Program-made: the position numbers and the translations under genes | DNA from: Sanguinoderma infundibulare | Taxonomy: Eukaryota > Basidiomycota > Agaricomycetes > Polyporales > Polyporaceae | Length of the DNA stretch: 64,000 nucleotides | Reading direction: 5' to 3' | NCBI GenBank assembly: GCA_032821775.1 | Contig: JAVLRN010000010.1 | Span: 496,001-560,000, forward strand | Notes under the pieces: generated by a model | The model's input: the letters and a program-made list of their open reading frames with translations, nothing else | The model's database searches: none | Told to the model about the DNA's origin: nothing | Part shown: piece by piece, positions 34,462 to 45,183 of the stretch | Layout: the number at the start of each line of letters is the position of its first letter | How positions within the stretch are numbered: the first letter of the stretch is position 1

Positions 34462-34737
34462 TTATCCACCTGGTGGACCTCTGAGTCCCCGGCAGAGTCG
34501 CGAAGGGGAAAAGGCATCGATATCTATGACCTTACTACCATCCTCGTCGAGGGGATGCCAGTATGTTATGGTAATGATGTGTTTGTCGTTGGAAAGTGTA
34601 AGGCAGTGAGTAGCTAGGTCACCCTCATCAAAACCTTGAAGATCGGCCGTGTACCCTTCGTCGCGTAGAGCATCGCGAGTCTCCCTCGCCAGCATCAAGT
34701 TGACCGTCTCGTGCGGCCGACCGCCAACGTCCTCCAA
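34462..34737 (-). CDS. Small hypothetical protein
   Basis: An ATG-initiated 91-codon frame with protein-like composition (NLMLARETRDALRDEGYTAD, ITITYWHPLDEDGSKVIDID) and no recognised domain. The C-terminal residues after SPSR look less coding-like, so an intron or truncation there is possible. It may be a fragment of a larger gene. Confidence 0.35.
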   Translation of the reverse strand: MEDVGGRPHETVNLMLARETRDALRDEGYTADLQGFDEGDLATHCLTLSNDKHIITITYWHPLDEDGSKVIDIDAFSPSRLCRGLRGPPGG

Positions 34738-34921
34738 GTCACTTCAGCACGGTCGGGGTGGGAATTTGGAAATGTATACCGTCTTGAACTCTATCTTCGA
34801 CCGACAGCGTTCTATGGTGGCCGGCGACAAGGGGAAGAGCTCGACCCCACCATAACCCATGCGCTCTGGTCTTGGCTTGACCTCCACATGTCCGATGTGG
34901 GAGACGCGTCCAAGAAGGTGC

Positions 34922-35020
34922 CTCCGGAATAGTCTCGTGACTAGACGAAGCTCGGATACCCCCGGTTTTTTCGTATCCGCTCCAAGCTCCGAACGTCTGG
35001 TCACGAGACTACCTCCGGAA
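34922..35020. repeat. Long imperfect inverted repeat
   Basis: The left arm (34922-34947) and right arm (34994-35018) are complementary over about 25 bp, with a core of TAGTCTCGTGAC against GTCACGAGACTA and flanking CCGGA/TCCGG. A weaker inner complementarity (CGGATAC with GTATCCG) leads to a CCCCCGGTTTTTT loop. The whole could fold into a hairpin or cruciform of about 100 nt. It lies between unrecognised sequence and a dioxygenase pseudogene. Confidence 0.75.
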
Positions 35021-35179
35021 CTCCTTGTGTTCGCATGCAAGGAGGGTGAGATACCACTCGGATAGTGGAATACTATCGCACGTTGTTGCGCCTGCAGGCA
35101 AGTGATCGGAGAGGGGTATCTCAGACACCAGTGTACAGATACCATGTGGGGCAAAATCGTAGTCTGGGGCAGGAAAGTG

Positions 35180-35927
35180 GGGGAGCTGGAGCTGCCTGAA
35201 GAGATCATCGTGCGAGACCGCTACAATGCTTACACCGCTGTCAAAGCCATCGAGAGAAGCTGTGAGTAAAGAATCCCCATAGATGGTGGGTCAGTTCGTT
35301 TCGGGAAGTGGTAAGCGGTGCCGGTACCTACCGCACCGGCTGCGGGTCTAATCCACGCACAAACGTTTTCTCCAGCTTTCCCCGCTCCGATGACGACGAG
35401 GCTAAGACGAAGAACGTTTGGATGAAGGGGCACACAGATGGAGGCGCCGTTACGCTGCTCTGGAACCAACCCGTAGTAGCCCTTCAGATCATGTATCCAG
35501 ACGGAAAATGGCGCTACGTGGAGCACATCCGAACAGCATCGTACGTACCTCCCGTGGTTATTGAATTTTAACGCTGCATCTTTCTTTCTCGGCAGGTCGT
35601 CAACGCCGGCAACGGGATAGAAATGCTCTCCATAGGCTACTCCAAGGCGACAGTCCACCGTGTGTTCCAGCCGCCGGCGGGGCTACACGCGTCTGGGCCT
35701 GTTCTGCTTCCCTTACACCGACGACGTCCGACTCGTGCACGTCAAGGAAGGTCCGGTCTTGCAGCGGGTCGGCATATTGAGGAAGTGCCACGACGAGGAT
35801 GCGCCGATGATGAAGGTGTGGCGAGTCATCCGGTCGAGCACATGCGGAAATTCGGAGACGAAACGCAAGGGACGACGGCGTCGAGGAGCAGGTCATGAAC
35901 GGGATCGAGACAAAGCACTACAACTAA
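35180..35927 (+). pseudogene. 2-oxoglutarate/Fe(II) dioxygenase, 5'-truncated pseudogene
   Basis: This is a partial copy of the gene at 36292-37832. It begins at the exon equivalent to GLELPEETF (here GELELPEEIIV) and keeps the 16-nt exon (35295-35310) and the iron-binding NVWMKGHTDGGAVTLLW. It also keeps the second histidine in KATVHRVFQPP. The intron before the 16-nt exon is only 33 nt. A deletion near 35683, where the working copy has PPADQRGYT, shifts the frame, and an extra G near 35872 shifts it back. The frame then reaches the parental C-terminus (TKHYN, TAA at 35925-35927). The DIOX_N domain is absent. Confidence 0.85.
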
Positions 35928-36291
35928 GGAAGAAGAGGTTCAGTTCGAAACGGACGTCGAACCGAGTATGCAAGAACGTACGACTAGTAGAGCAGCATCC
36001 TCAGGTCATCCGACCGTAAGAATGCTGGAGCTTAGTCATCGGAACCCATCATAGGGATGAAACGTGCGAGGCCTCGCAGTCGAAGCAAGCGGAGCGTAAC
36101 CGTAATCCTGAACCCGAAAACCTTTGGCCAAAACTGAGCAAGTACTCCCACGCCGATAACCGCGAACCCTCACCTGAACTCAGTCCGACACCACTCTACT
36201 TCCTGCATGAACTATAATTGCTGACCACCATGTCGCACCATGCGTCCTCTTCCCGTGGCACGAACCAACCGCATCGACGGCCCCGTACAAT

Positions 36292-37832
36292 ATGCCTGCA
36301 ACGACGATTTCCCCAACGCCGCGTTACGTGCCTGCGCCCGAGACGAAGGAACAGCGTCAGTTGCCATTTGACATATTTCTAACGACTAGAAGCTCACCGT
36401 GACACAGTGGACTATGCCGATGTCCCCGTCATCGACTTCTCCAAGGTCCATACGCCAGAAAGGCGCGCGGAACTCGTTCCGCAAGTGCGCGACGCGATGC
36501 GCACCTACGGCTTCATGTGCGTGGTGAACCACGGTCTAACGCAGGCTCAGGTCAGTGCGCGAGCGTAGTGAAAACGTCGTGGGATACTCACTGGAAGGTA
36601 GAATGACCGCATGATCGACATCGCGGACATCCCGTTCACCCAGGTCCCGGAGGCTGAGCAGGGGCAGTTCGTCGCGAAGATCAGGGAGCAGGGCGACTCG
36701 AAGGGGTACAAGCCGCGTCAATTCTGGGTGGGAGTTCCTTGTGAAATGAAAGTGAGACGTTGGCTAAGGTGCGAACGAGCGTCCAGCATGTCGACAATGG
36801 TGTGCGCGACCAGATCGACCACTATGGAAGTCCGTTCTGCTGCTTCACTTGTTGTATGTGTATGGCGCTGATGAGGTCATGACGGCGAATAGTTGCACGT
36901 CCCGCGTTCGAGCAGCAGCATCCCAAGGCATTGCAGCCGTTCCTCCCGGAAATTCGCGCGTTTATTGAGCATTGCCATTTCAACGTCCTGCATCCGGTCC
37001 TCAGGTACGTTCGTACGAACACATTGACACGCACGCTGCTCACATAAGTGTGTTAGGCTGCTTGCTTTGGGGCTGGAGCTGCCGGAGGAGACGTTTGTCG
37101 ACCAGAATCAGTTCGACGCCGAAGGCATGACGTTCCGTGAGTACTCTCGGAGTCCACAAGGACGAAATGCTAATGAGAGGGAACTGGTCAGTTCGGTTCG
37201 GAAAGTAGTGAGTTAAAGTCTGTACCTTGTTGCTATTGATACGGTGCTCACCAACCGCGTCCTAGTTATCCACGTACGGAAGATGAAGAAGCTAAAACAA
37301 ACAATGTATGGATGAAGGGACACACAGACAGCGGCACTCTCTCTATCCTCTGGAACCAACCCGTCTCAGCGCTCCAGCTCATGGCTCGCGACGGCAAGTG
37401 GCGCTTTGTCAAGTACATTCCAAACAGTCTCGTGCGTCCCTCACGTCTCTACCCGGGAACCCACACCGCAAGCTGAAATGTATCCTGTAGATCATCAACA
37501 CAGGCGACTCAATCGAGATGCTGTCTGGGGGCTACTATAAGGCCACCATTCACCGCGTCTTCCAGCCGCCTGCCGACCAGAGGGGATACACCCGCCTCGG
37601 CCTGTTCTACTTCGCCTATCCGAATGACGACGTGCGCCTGATGCCGTTCAAGGAAAGCCCTGTGCTGCAGCGCATCGGAATAACGCGGATGTGTGCAGAC
37701 GAGGACGCACCGGTGACGAAGGAGTGGAGAACCAAGCGGATTGCAATGTATGGAGACGGGAACACGAAGCGGAAGGACGACGGGACGGAGGAGGAGATTG
37801 TGAGCGGGATGGTCGTAAAACATTACAACTGA
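36292..37832 (+). CDS. 2-oxoglutarate/Fe(II)-dependent dioxygenase
   Basis: An isopenicillin-N-synthase-fold oxygenase; substrate unknown, with relatives acting on flavonoids, gibberellins and other small molecules. The first exon (36292-36355) reads MPATTISPTPRYVPAPETKE. The N-terminal domain follows: DYADVPVIDFSKVHTPERR, then YGFMCVVNHGLTQAQ. The catalytic core has the HxD motif in WMKGHTDSGTLSILWNQPV, the distal His in KATIHRVFQPP and the 2OG-binding GYTRLGLFYF. Exons follow at 36408-36550, 36602-36727, 36787-36829, 36893-37004 and 37057-37136. A 16-nt exon (37192-37207) and the last exons complete it. The 16-nt exon encodes the centre of LRFGKYYPRTEDEEAK. The gene lies 365 bp downstream of its own truncated copy and appears intact. 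Confidence 0.9.
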
Positions 37833-38094
37833 GTGCAGGTGAGGGGAGGGGTTGTCAAGAGCGAGTTTGGAGTTGGCATTGAACACGAAGTGTCTTGTAT
37901 CAGCTGGAAGGAGACAGAGTCTCCAACACTCAAACGAGAGAACTAGAATAAGATCTGATATCGCGTAAGTAAGGACTCTAGCGGTGAATTAACGACTATG
38001 AAGCCCGTGTCGGAGGCGGGATGGGATGTGGGGAGACGGCTCTGAGCAGGAGCTGAGACGTGCTGAGACGTGCACTAGTACTTCAATTCCTACC
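37833..38094. other. Spacer between dioxygenase and HET fragment
   Basis: Nothing recognised. Confidence 0.5.
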
Positions 38095-38481
38095 TCACAC
38101 AACTGGGGCGAAGGCTGAAGTGGTCTTACCTTGCACGTTGGCCCATGCTAGAGAGTGCGGGCGTTGCGCTGCATCGAAGATGTCGACAGATGGAGACGGG
38201 ATTGGGACCGCGTTGGCGGCGGAGTGTAGCGAAGTGTAGCTTGGAGTGTTCCATGCATGGGGATCGGTGTCAATAGTAGCATGTTGAAGAATCGTGGGGC
38301 GAGGGTCCAAACGACAACCATCGGGGCCATATAATGCCTGGATCTTCCTGAGTTGCTCGTCGGTCTGTTCTCCGCCCTCCGCTTTGGAACGCCACGTATG
38401 CGATAGGATGGCATAGACAGGCGCTTGATCAAGCTCCTCGAACTCCTCGAACTGGCCAGTCTTTGTGTTGATAAGGCGCAT
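38095..38481 (-). pseudogene. HET-domain protein, N-terminal fragment
   Basis: The frame starts MRLINTKTGQFEEFEELDQ and continues PVYAILSHTW, then EQTDEQLRKIQALYG. This is the opening of the HET (heterokaryon-incompatibility) domain common in basidiomycetes. After about 55 residues the similarity ends in unrelated Ser/Thr/Ala-rich sequence and a stop. The later HET motifs are not found in the remaining 260 bp before the dioxygenase. It is therefore a truncated copy, perhaps trimmed by the rearrangement that placed P450 copy B beside it. Whole HET proteins trigger cell death on non-self fusion in some fungi; this fragment is unlikely to do so. Confidence 0.75.
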
Positions 38482-38958
38482 CTTGGAAGGAGAGAGTCTG
38501 ATAGCGCATATATTGAGTGAGTACGAAGGTGTTTAATCGAACAACACAAAACCCCTACCGATGGATGGCTGCGGAAGGGGTACAGGCACGGGAGATAACA
38601 ACAGAGGATGACAGACGGTTGAAGGTCGAAGGCTGTGCCGCGATTGATGGGAACAACACGCGGCGCTCACACTACCATCTTTTTCAGGCAACCTCGCGCT
38701 CGCCGCTCACTATTCGCGCCGTTACGTTCCACGGAGTGGCTACACAGATGTGCTCCTCTGCCGTCAACTTTCGGAGTAAGAATCTTCCGGCCGGGGTCAC
38801 TGCTGTAAAGCTTTCAAGCTCATACACCGATTGAGTGTTCGGAAGCCGAAGTCCTTTGAATGTTAATAAGGCCGGCCCAGACTGCTTTTCTAATAGTTCC
38901 CAGCACTACAATCCAGCATACTGCTTGTACTGTACAACATCGCATGGACCGCAAGGCT
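38482..38958. other. Intergenic region
   Basis: The right end resembles the 3' flank of P450 copy A. Nothing else is recognised. Confidence 0.5.
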
Positions 38959-41274
38959 TCACTCGCCGCGCTTGTACGGTCTGATGTAAAGCGGCATCTG
39001 AGAGCCCTCCTCCGGAGCGCTGCGCAGGAGCGGCCTCGTCACGATCGTTGACCTCCCCACGATGTCCGAGGGCGGTACGGCGAGCTCGAACTCGAATGCG
39101 CGCACGAGGGTGAAGACGAGCGCCTTCATCCTGCACACAAACCAGTGAAGTTAGCCATCGATATCAACACCGGCCAGCATGCTCGGGCACGAAGTACGCA
39201 CTCGACGAGGCTGAATCGGTATCCAATGCACGCGCGCGGTCCGCCTAGGAAGGTCATCTGGTGGCTCCATACGCCGGGTATGTTCGAGGTCGCTTCTGGC
39301 GGGCTCTCCCATCGCTCGGGTCTGAAGGGAATCTCGGCGTGAGGATGACAGTAAAGGAGTTGTCACGGGGACGCACTTGAATTCGTACGAGTCTTCTCCC
39401 CAGACGGACCGCAATCGGTTCAGGGTCCCGATCGGGACGATGATGAGGCTGCCCTTATTGGTCCTGTCCATATATTCGAGTTAGCGTGCACCGCGCGGTG
39501 CCGACAGCCAGAGCGCAATAACACGGGAATTGACGAACTTGATGTGGTCCTGGACCTCGCCGTTGCGATCAGTGAACGGCGTGCTGACCGGGATGACCTC
39601 GTCCTTGATAGAGACACGGACAGTCGAGGGCACCGGCGGATGAAGGCGTAGAGATTCGCGGACGACCATGTCAAGGTACGGAAGCCCGTTGAGCTCGTCC
39701 ATTGTCGGCGTATCTGTCTCGATCGTGAGGAGCTCCTCACGGAGCTTCTGCTGTACACGTGGATTTTGACTAAGGGCGAAGAGGCACCACGTCGTTGCAG
39801 TGCTTGTGGTCTCGTGCCCGGCGACGAGGAACGTCGGGACCTCTGCAAGCACCCCTGGCGTTCAGCACTCTTCCTCGGGGAATGAATGGATACGCACGAG
39901 CCAGAACGTCCTCGTCAGACAACCGCTGGCTGTCGGGGATGTCCGTTGCCATGTTCGCCTTGATGAGAAGCGTGAGCAGATCCCTGCTCCGCAGGTCCCG
40001 CCGTTCTATGCCGTCGGCTGGCTTCTCCTTATCACCCTTGTCTGCACGTTCGCGCATGATCTGCGTCTTCTTCTCCTGGATCAGTTGCATGCCAATCCTT
40101 CGCATGACGGCCAGAGCCTCTGCAGCCTGCCTTGATCGCTTGTCGGGCTGGTAAAACGTTCACATGCCAAGCCATCATTTCGGATTCTAAAAAGAGTGCT
40201 CACGATGAAACGCAGAAACGGCAAAACGCTGCGGAGGATGAGGACGATAGGTATCTTGTCGGGGACGTTAAAGATGTCTTGGAACGCCTGACCCAATTCG
40301 TTCGGCTTGCCGTCTGGCTTCAGCGAGTCGAACTCGTAGTTGAATCCTGGCAAACGCTTAGCACCGCAGGACCAAGCAAAGTTAAGTCGGCCGCACCAGC
40401 GAGTCCGATGACATCTAGAGTCATTTTGCTCAGATCCTTCAGGACGTCGATGCGAGCAACCTCCCCTTGAGCAGCGATCGTCGACGTCCATAAGTCTCGG
40501 AGCTGTGATCAATGGCGCGGTGTGAAAGGCCTGTATCGTGACATGAAGGTGGGTGCGTACCTCTAGAGACTTGGCGACGAAGATATCGGTCAACTCCCGG
40601 ACTTGAGATGGACCGAAAGCAGGATTCTGCGGGACGTGGCAAGCTCGTACTCTGCCCTTTGAACCGCGTATGTGCATGTCTTACCAGGACCCGCCTCTGT
40701 GACATCTTGGGCTGAGAAAACCATACTGCAAAGAGAGATCTGGAAGACTGACCTGCTGTCTGTGCTGATCACCCTCGGTGAACAGGACTCCTAACAAGGA
40801 CAGATATGAGCTGGGGTCGTAACTCAAGGATATTTTACTCCCGACCTCGTCCAAGAATGTTCGCCAGCGACCTCCGAGTCTCCTCAGGTTTATGATAATC
40901 GGCGGAATGAGTCATAATATGGTTTAAGGCACGGGTGTCTGTCGTGAACAGGCAGGGGACCTATCATACGGAAGAGTCGTCAATGGTGAGAGGGGAGCTG
41001 CGAAGGGACTCCAAGATCGACGTACGTTCAAGAACCCTCGGTACATGAAGTGGGGACCGTACTTTTCGGTCCACTCGTCTGTGAGCATTTCTCCGTCAGA
41101 TTCGTATACCTGCTTGAGGCTGCCGAAGAGCCAGCCGGGGCTCTGGGGACCGGGGAGGTTGAGGAGAGTCGACCGAATACCGACGAGGAGATATGGACCA
41201 AGGTTCCACAACGCTACACCGAACATGGATATGACGACTCCTACGAGCCCTTGCAGGACGAGCGAGATAATCAT
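38959..41274 (-). CDS. Cytochrome P450, copy B
   Basis: A membrane-anchored monooxygenase closely related to copy A at 10.7-13 kb. It starts [19 protein letters not shown] at 41274, with an in-frame TAA just upstream that fixes the start. The hinge is [15 protein letters not shown]. The C-helix is spliced as HRQQ-RRVL-NPAFG with the RRVL codons on a 12-nt exon (40685-40696), then [14 protein letters not shown]. The I-helix is [15 protein letters not shown], ExxR lies in [12 protein letters not shown], the PERF region is FRPERW, and the haem loop is [17 protein letters not shown]. It ends [11 protein letters not shown]. The intron after VQDHIK uses GTTCGT and a GCTAACTC branch site. All exons join in frame, so the gene looks functional. 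It diverges from DUS3 with an 875-bp spacer. Confidence 0.9.
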
Positions 41275-42149
41275 GAGGATAAGATGCTTCTCCAGACGAG
41301 GTTGAGAGAAAGAGCTTTCAAGGTTTTAGCTTCTGTACTAGATCATCGAACAGGCGGCTTAAATGCACCTACCAATGGCGGTCCGGATACAGCAGATGTT
41401 CGGACGAAATAGATGCCCGTGGTAAATACAAATGAAGGGCTGCGGGACGCTGCGCGGCAGTGCGCTAGTGGGAGAGTGTTAACACGAGAACACCAACTGA
41501 CGTTATCGTGTACTCACGAATCAATCTCACCGCGTTTCCCAAGCGTAAGGTACTGCCGTGCCTTGACATCTATAGTCTTCCGTCCGTTTGAAGCGGATAT
41601 ATAGTAATCCGTGCGCGTGATGACCCTGCAAGAACCTGTGCTCTCAGGTTGAACGTTGGTCTTCGAGGCGCTCGTTATATCTCAAAAACACGAGAGCAAT
41701 GTATAGCAACATAGCTATTTCGTGCATGGACGCTAAATGCAACCTTTCCCTTGTGCTTCTGCGCACCGACATCGAGAACGCATCGTGAGCGCAAGTCCCC
41801 GCGGGGCGTCCGGAGACCTGAAGTTTGGGCGAAGTTGACTGTCCGAGTGAGTTGGCACCAGCGCAGTGGATCCTGTGATTGTACGGTCAGGCCCCCCTTG
41901 GTTTATGTATGAAGTGAATATACTTGCACCTCCTTTGAAGTGAGAAATCTGGCCTTAGAGAAGGAGTTCTGGACGTTTGTCTGCCCTGCACTGACTCGAG
42001 GGAGGTCATGTTTGCCGGGATGATTGCGGGCTACTTGGATCTTATCTTATCTAAAGCAGATTGAAGCCACTTGCCATTCTGCTCTTGAAGCGACTCCGGC
42101 ACCTCTCTTCGCCTTTCAAACATCGTTGTCTAGGCCGGCGACATAGACG
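41275..42149. promoter_or_regulatory. Divergent spacer between P450 copy B and DUS3
   Basis: This presumed bidirectional promoter region is shared in patches with 13015-13895, and partly with the minus strand of 63838-64000. The conserved block GGATCTTATCTTATCTAA lies about 110 bp upstream of DUS3 (70 bp upstream in the 13896 copy). Confidence 0.6.
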
Positions 42150-44965
42150 ATGGCGACCACGGCGACCACCTCGAGTTTGCCTCCTGGCACTGCCCCTATC
42201 AAATCAGAGTAGGAATCGTCCTCTGGCGGATAGGCTCCCTCTGCTCGCGAATTTGCAGTTGAACCGCCCTCGAACAGATTCCTCCTCTCCATTCAGCCCC
42301 GTGATGTCCCCGACGACGACGCTGCGGAGGGAAGTACGAGCCATATAAACGGCAGGCCGGACGCCGTCCCAGCGGGTGCCGACGGCGAGGAGCCAGGCAA
42401 GAGGCTGTCGAGCGCACAGCGCAAGAGGCTCGCCAAGGAGAAGCGCGGTGCGAACAAGGGGAGACGTTTTCAGAAAGTCCGGGATGAAGTCGAGCTCTGC
42501 TACAAGGTCGCGATCGGGAGACAGTGTGAATTCGGTACAGAGTGTGTCTTTCATCTGATCCCGACGTGACTTTGGACTCACGCGGCGCGTCGCAAAGGTG
42601 CAGGTTCACCCACGACGTCTCTGCCTATCTCGCTGCAAAACCAAGAGACATCTACTTCCCTTCCACGGCGGAATTCACGGATGACCCACCTTTCGTGCGT
42701 ATACCGGATGTCGAGATGGAGGAGGGGGACGCGCCGAGGACTTCTCTCGATCCAAACACGGCCTGTCCAGTATTCCAGAGGACGGGCGAGTGCAAGTTCG
42801 GACTCAAGTGCCGTTTCCTTGGGAGCCACGCACGGACACGGGAGGGTGGCGAGATTGAGCCGATCATGGATGAGGAGAAGAAGGCCCATGTAGCTGCTTC
42901 GGAGACCGAGGTAAATTTCACAGACGCAGACACCCTGCGCAAAATTCGGTCCAAGAAGGTGCGTCGCCATAACTTCCGCCTCTAGAATCCGCGTTTATGG
43001 TCCTGTGTACAGTACCCGCACCCCATTGCGGATGCATATCTGCAAGAGATTAAGAACACTCCTGAAGAGAGCCAGAAAGCAGGGCCCAAGAAAGTAGATA
43101 GTGCAACAGACCCCACCACAGAAGCTCAAGATGCTTCCTCCCTTAGTTCCAATCCTCCCGAGAACGGTTCAGCAGTGTTGGCCGGCGCCCCCGATGACAT
43201 TCTCGACAGGTCGCAGGACGACACACCCGACGTCCCCATACGCTTTGCAGAGAAGAAGCGACTACATTGGAAGGGCAAAACATGTACGTCCCATTTGCGT
43301 TCCAGTGGACCCTCACCTTGGCTCACACGAACTCCAGACCTCGCACCATTAACGACAGTCGGAAACCTGGTACGGTCGTCGCGTGCTGTCCTACGCATAT
43401 ACTGACAACCTATAGCCTTTCCGTCGTCTGTGCGTAGACTACGGTGCCGACATCACCTGTGGCGAGAGTACGTCTCTTCTGCATCCATCCCGTGAACGCT
43501 TTCTGAACGCCTTGCACAGTGGGCCTCGCGATGTCCTTCCTCCAGGCTTCAAAAGAAGAATGGTCCCTCGTGCGCCGGCACCCCTCCGAAAGTACTTTCG
43601 GCATGCAGATCGCGGGCAGCAAGCCCCAGTTGCTCGTCCCCGCCGCAGAGATCATCGCCCGCGAGTGCGCGGGGAACCTTGACTTCGTCGACCTCAACTG
43701 CGGCTGCCCCATCGACCTCGTTTACAAGACCGGAAGCGGCTCTGCACGTACGTATCTGCGGTTCCGCGCGAGAACTTGGGACCAGGCCCATTCACTGACT
43801 TACTGCGCGTTCGGATGGATATAATACTACCATACAGTGCTCGACGCGACAGGGCGGCTGGGCAAGATCGTTGTCGGGATGAACAAGGCACTCGGCGAGG
43901 TCCCCGTCACGGTCAAACTCCGGACGGGAGTCAAGGACGGCCGCAACACCGCGCACAAGCTCATGCCCCGCCTCGGGCCCGAGTGGGGTGTGTCTGCGAT
44001 TACGGTGCGCACACTCGCTTTGTTCGCACGTCCGATATTTCGTGCTCGTTTTGACTGTCTTTTTCGTGGCTTGATGTAGCTGCACGGCCGCACGCGGCAG
44101 CAGCGTTATACGAAGCTCGCCGACTGGGATTACATCAAGGAGTGTGTCCAGGCCGTCCGCGCGCGCGAGGAAGAGGAGGACCGTGCGTGATCTCCATGGT
44201 ATCAGGCTTAGCCCTTGCGCTGACATGCCGCCGGTGACCCAGTCGCGCCCGTGCCCATATTCGGGGGCGGGGACTGCTTCTCGTCAGAGGACTACTGGCA
44301 CAAGGTCGATAACTACGACATCGACGGCGTCATGATCGGCCGCGGCGCGCTCATCAAGCCCTGGATCTTCACCGAGATCAAGGAGCGGCGCGAGTGGGAC
44401 ATCTCCGCGCGCGAGCGCCTCGAGCTCGTCCGCAAGGTAACGTACCCATCGCGATCGCGATCTCTCTTTTCCCCCTCAGTCGTAGAATCTACTCTGACAT
44501 GCGCCCCCTCCCCCCCTTCCAGTACGCGGAATACGGCTTGAAGTGTGTCCTTCTCTATGCAGTTCACGTGAAAAACAGAACGCGGGCTGACTGCCGCTGT
44601 TCTTGCCATACAGTCACTTCGGCTCGGACACGACGGGCGTGAACACGACCCGCCGGTACCTGTGCGAAGCGCTCTCCTTCCAGTACCGCTACGTCCCCAT
44701 CGGCCTCCTCGAACGCCTCCCGGCCAAGATCAATGAGCGCGCGCCCGCGTTTCGCGGACGCAACGAGCTCGGTGCGTGTTCCTCGGCGCTTCGAGCCAAA
44801 TATGCTGACATCAACGCAAACACTGTAGAATCGCTGCTCGCGAGCGCCGACAGCCGCGACTGGGTGAGGATCTCGGAGATGTTCCTCGGGCCCGCGCCAG
44901 AGTCGTGGACGTTCACGCCAAAGCACAAGAGCAACGCGTATGGCAGCGAGGAGAGCCAAGGCTGA
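42150..44965 (+). CDS. DUS3: tRNA-dihydrouridine(47) synthase
   Basis: A flavoenzyme that reduces U47 in the tRNA variable loop using NAD(P)H. Exon 1 is [20 protein letters not shown], joined across an intron (42209-42277) to [19 protein letters not shown] Lys/Arg-rich segment precedes two CCCH zinc fingers: the first around [16 protein letters not shown]...RFTHD, the second as [22 protein letters not shown]. The TIM barrel follows: [31 protein letters not shown] helix, the catalytic cysteine in [65 protein letters not shown] and [18 protein letters not shown]. It ends with the Dus3 helical domain and [17 protein letters not shown]. The intron inside the first finger has no clean in-frame GT-AG solution, which needs checking. 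The first exon is duplicated elsewhere in the window. Confidence 0.92.
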
Positions 44966-45183
44966 CACTTCGCTCTTTCTGTGCCTCATCCGCCAGACCA
45001 AGAGTACCGAGCGAAGATTCATCCCACCGATGCAGAGTAGCACTCAAGAGAAAAGCACGGACGTTGACATTGTCGAGGCGAGAGTCGCCCGGTTGCATGT
45101 ATCGTTACACCAGTTATTGTTATGCTATAGCTACATACACGATTCGCCCTCAACCCTCATACACGCAAGGGGCTCTTCGTCGG

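Noticed and set aside
10699..41274. A secondary-metabolite gene cluster (two P450s, dioxygenase, kinase)
   Set aside because: There is no core synthase, transporter or pathway regulator. The content is better explained by duplication and decay of individual genes.
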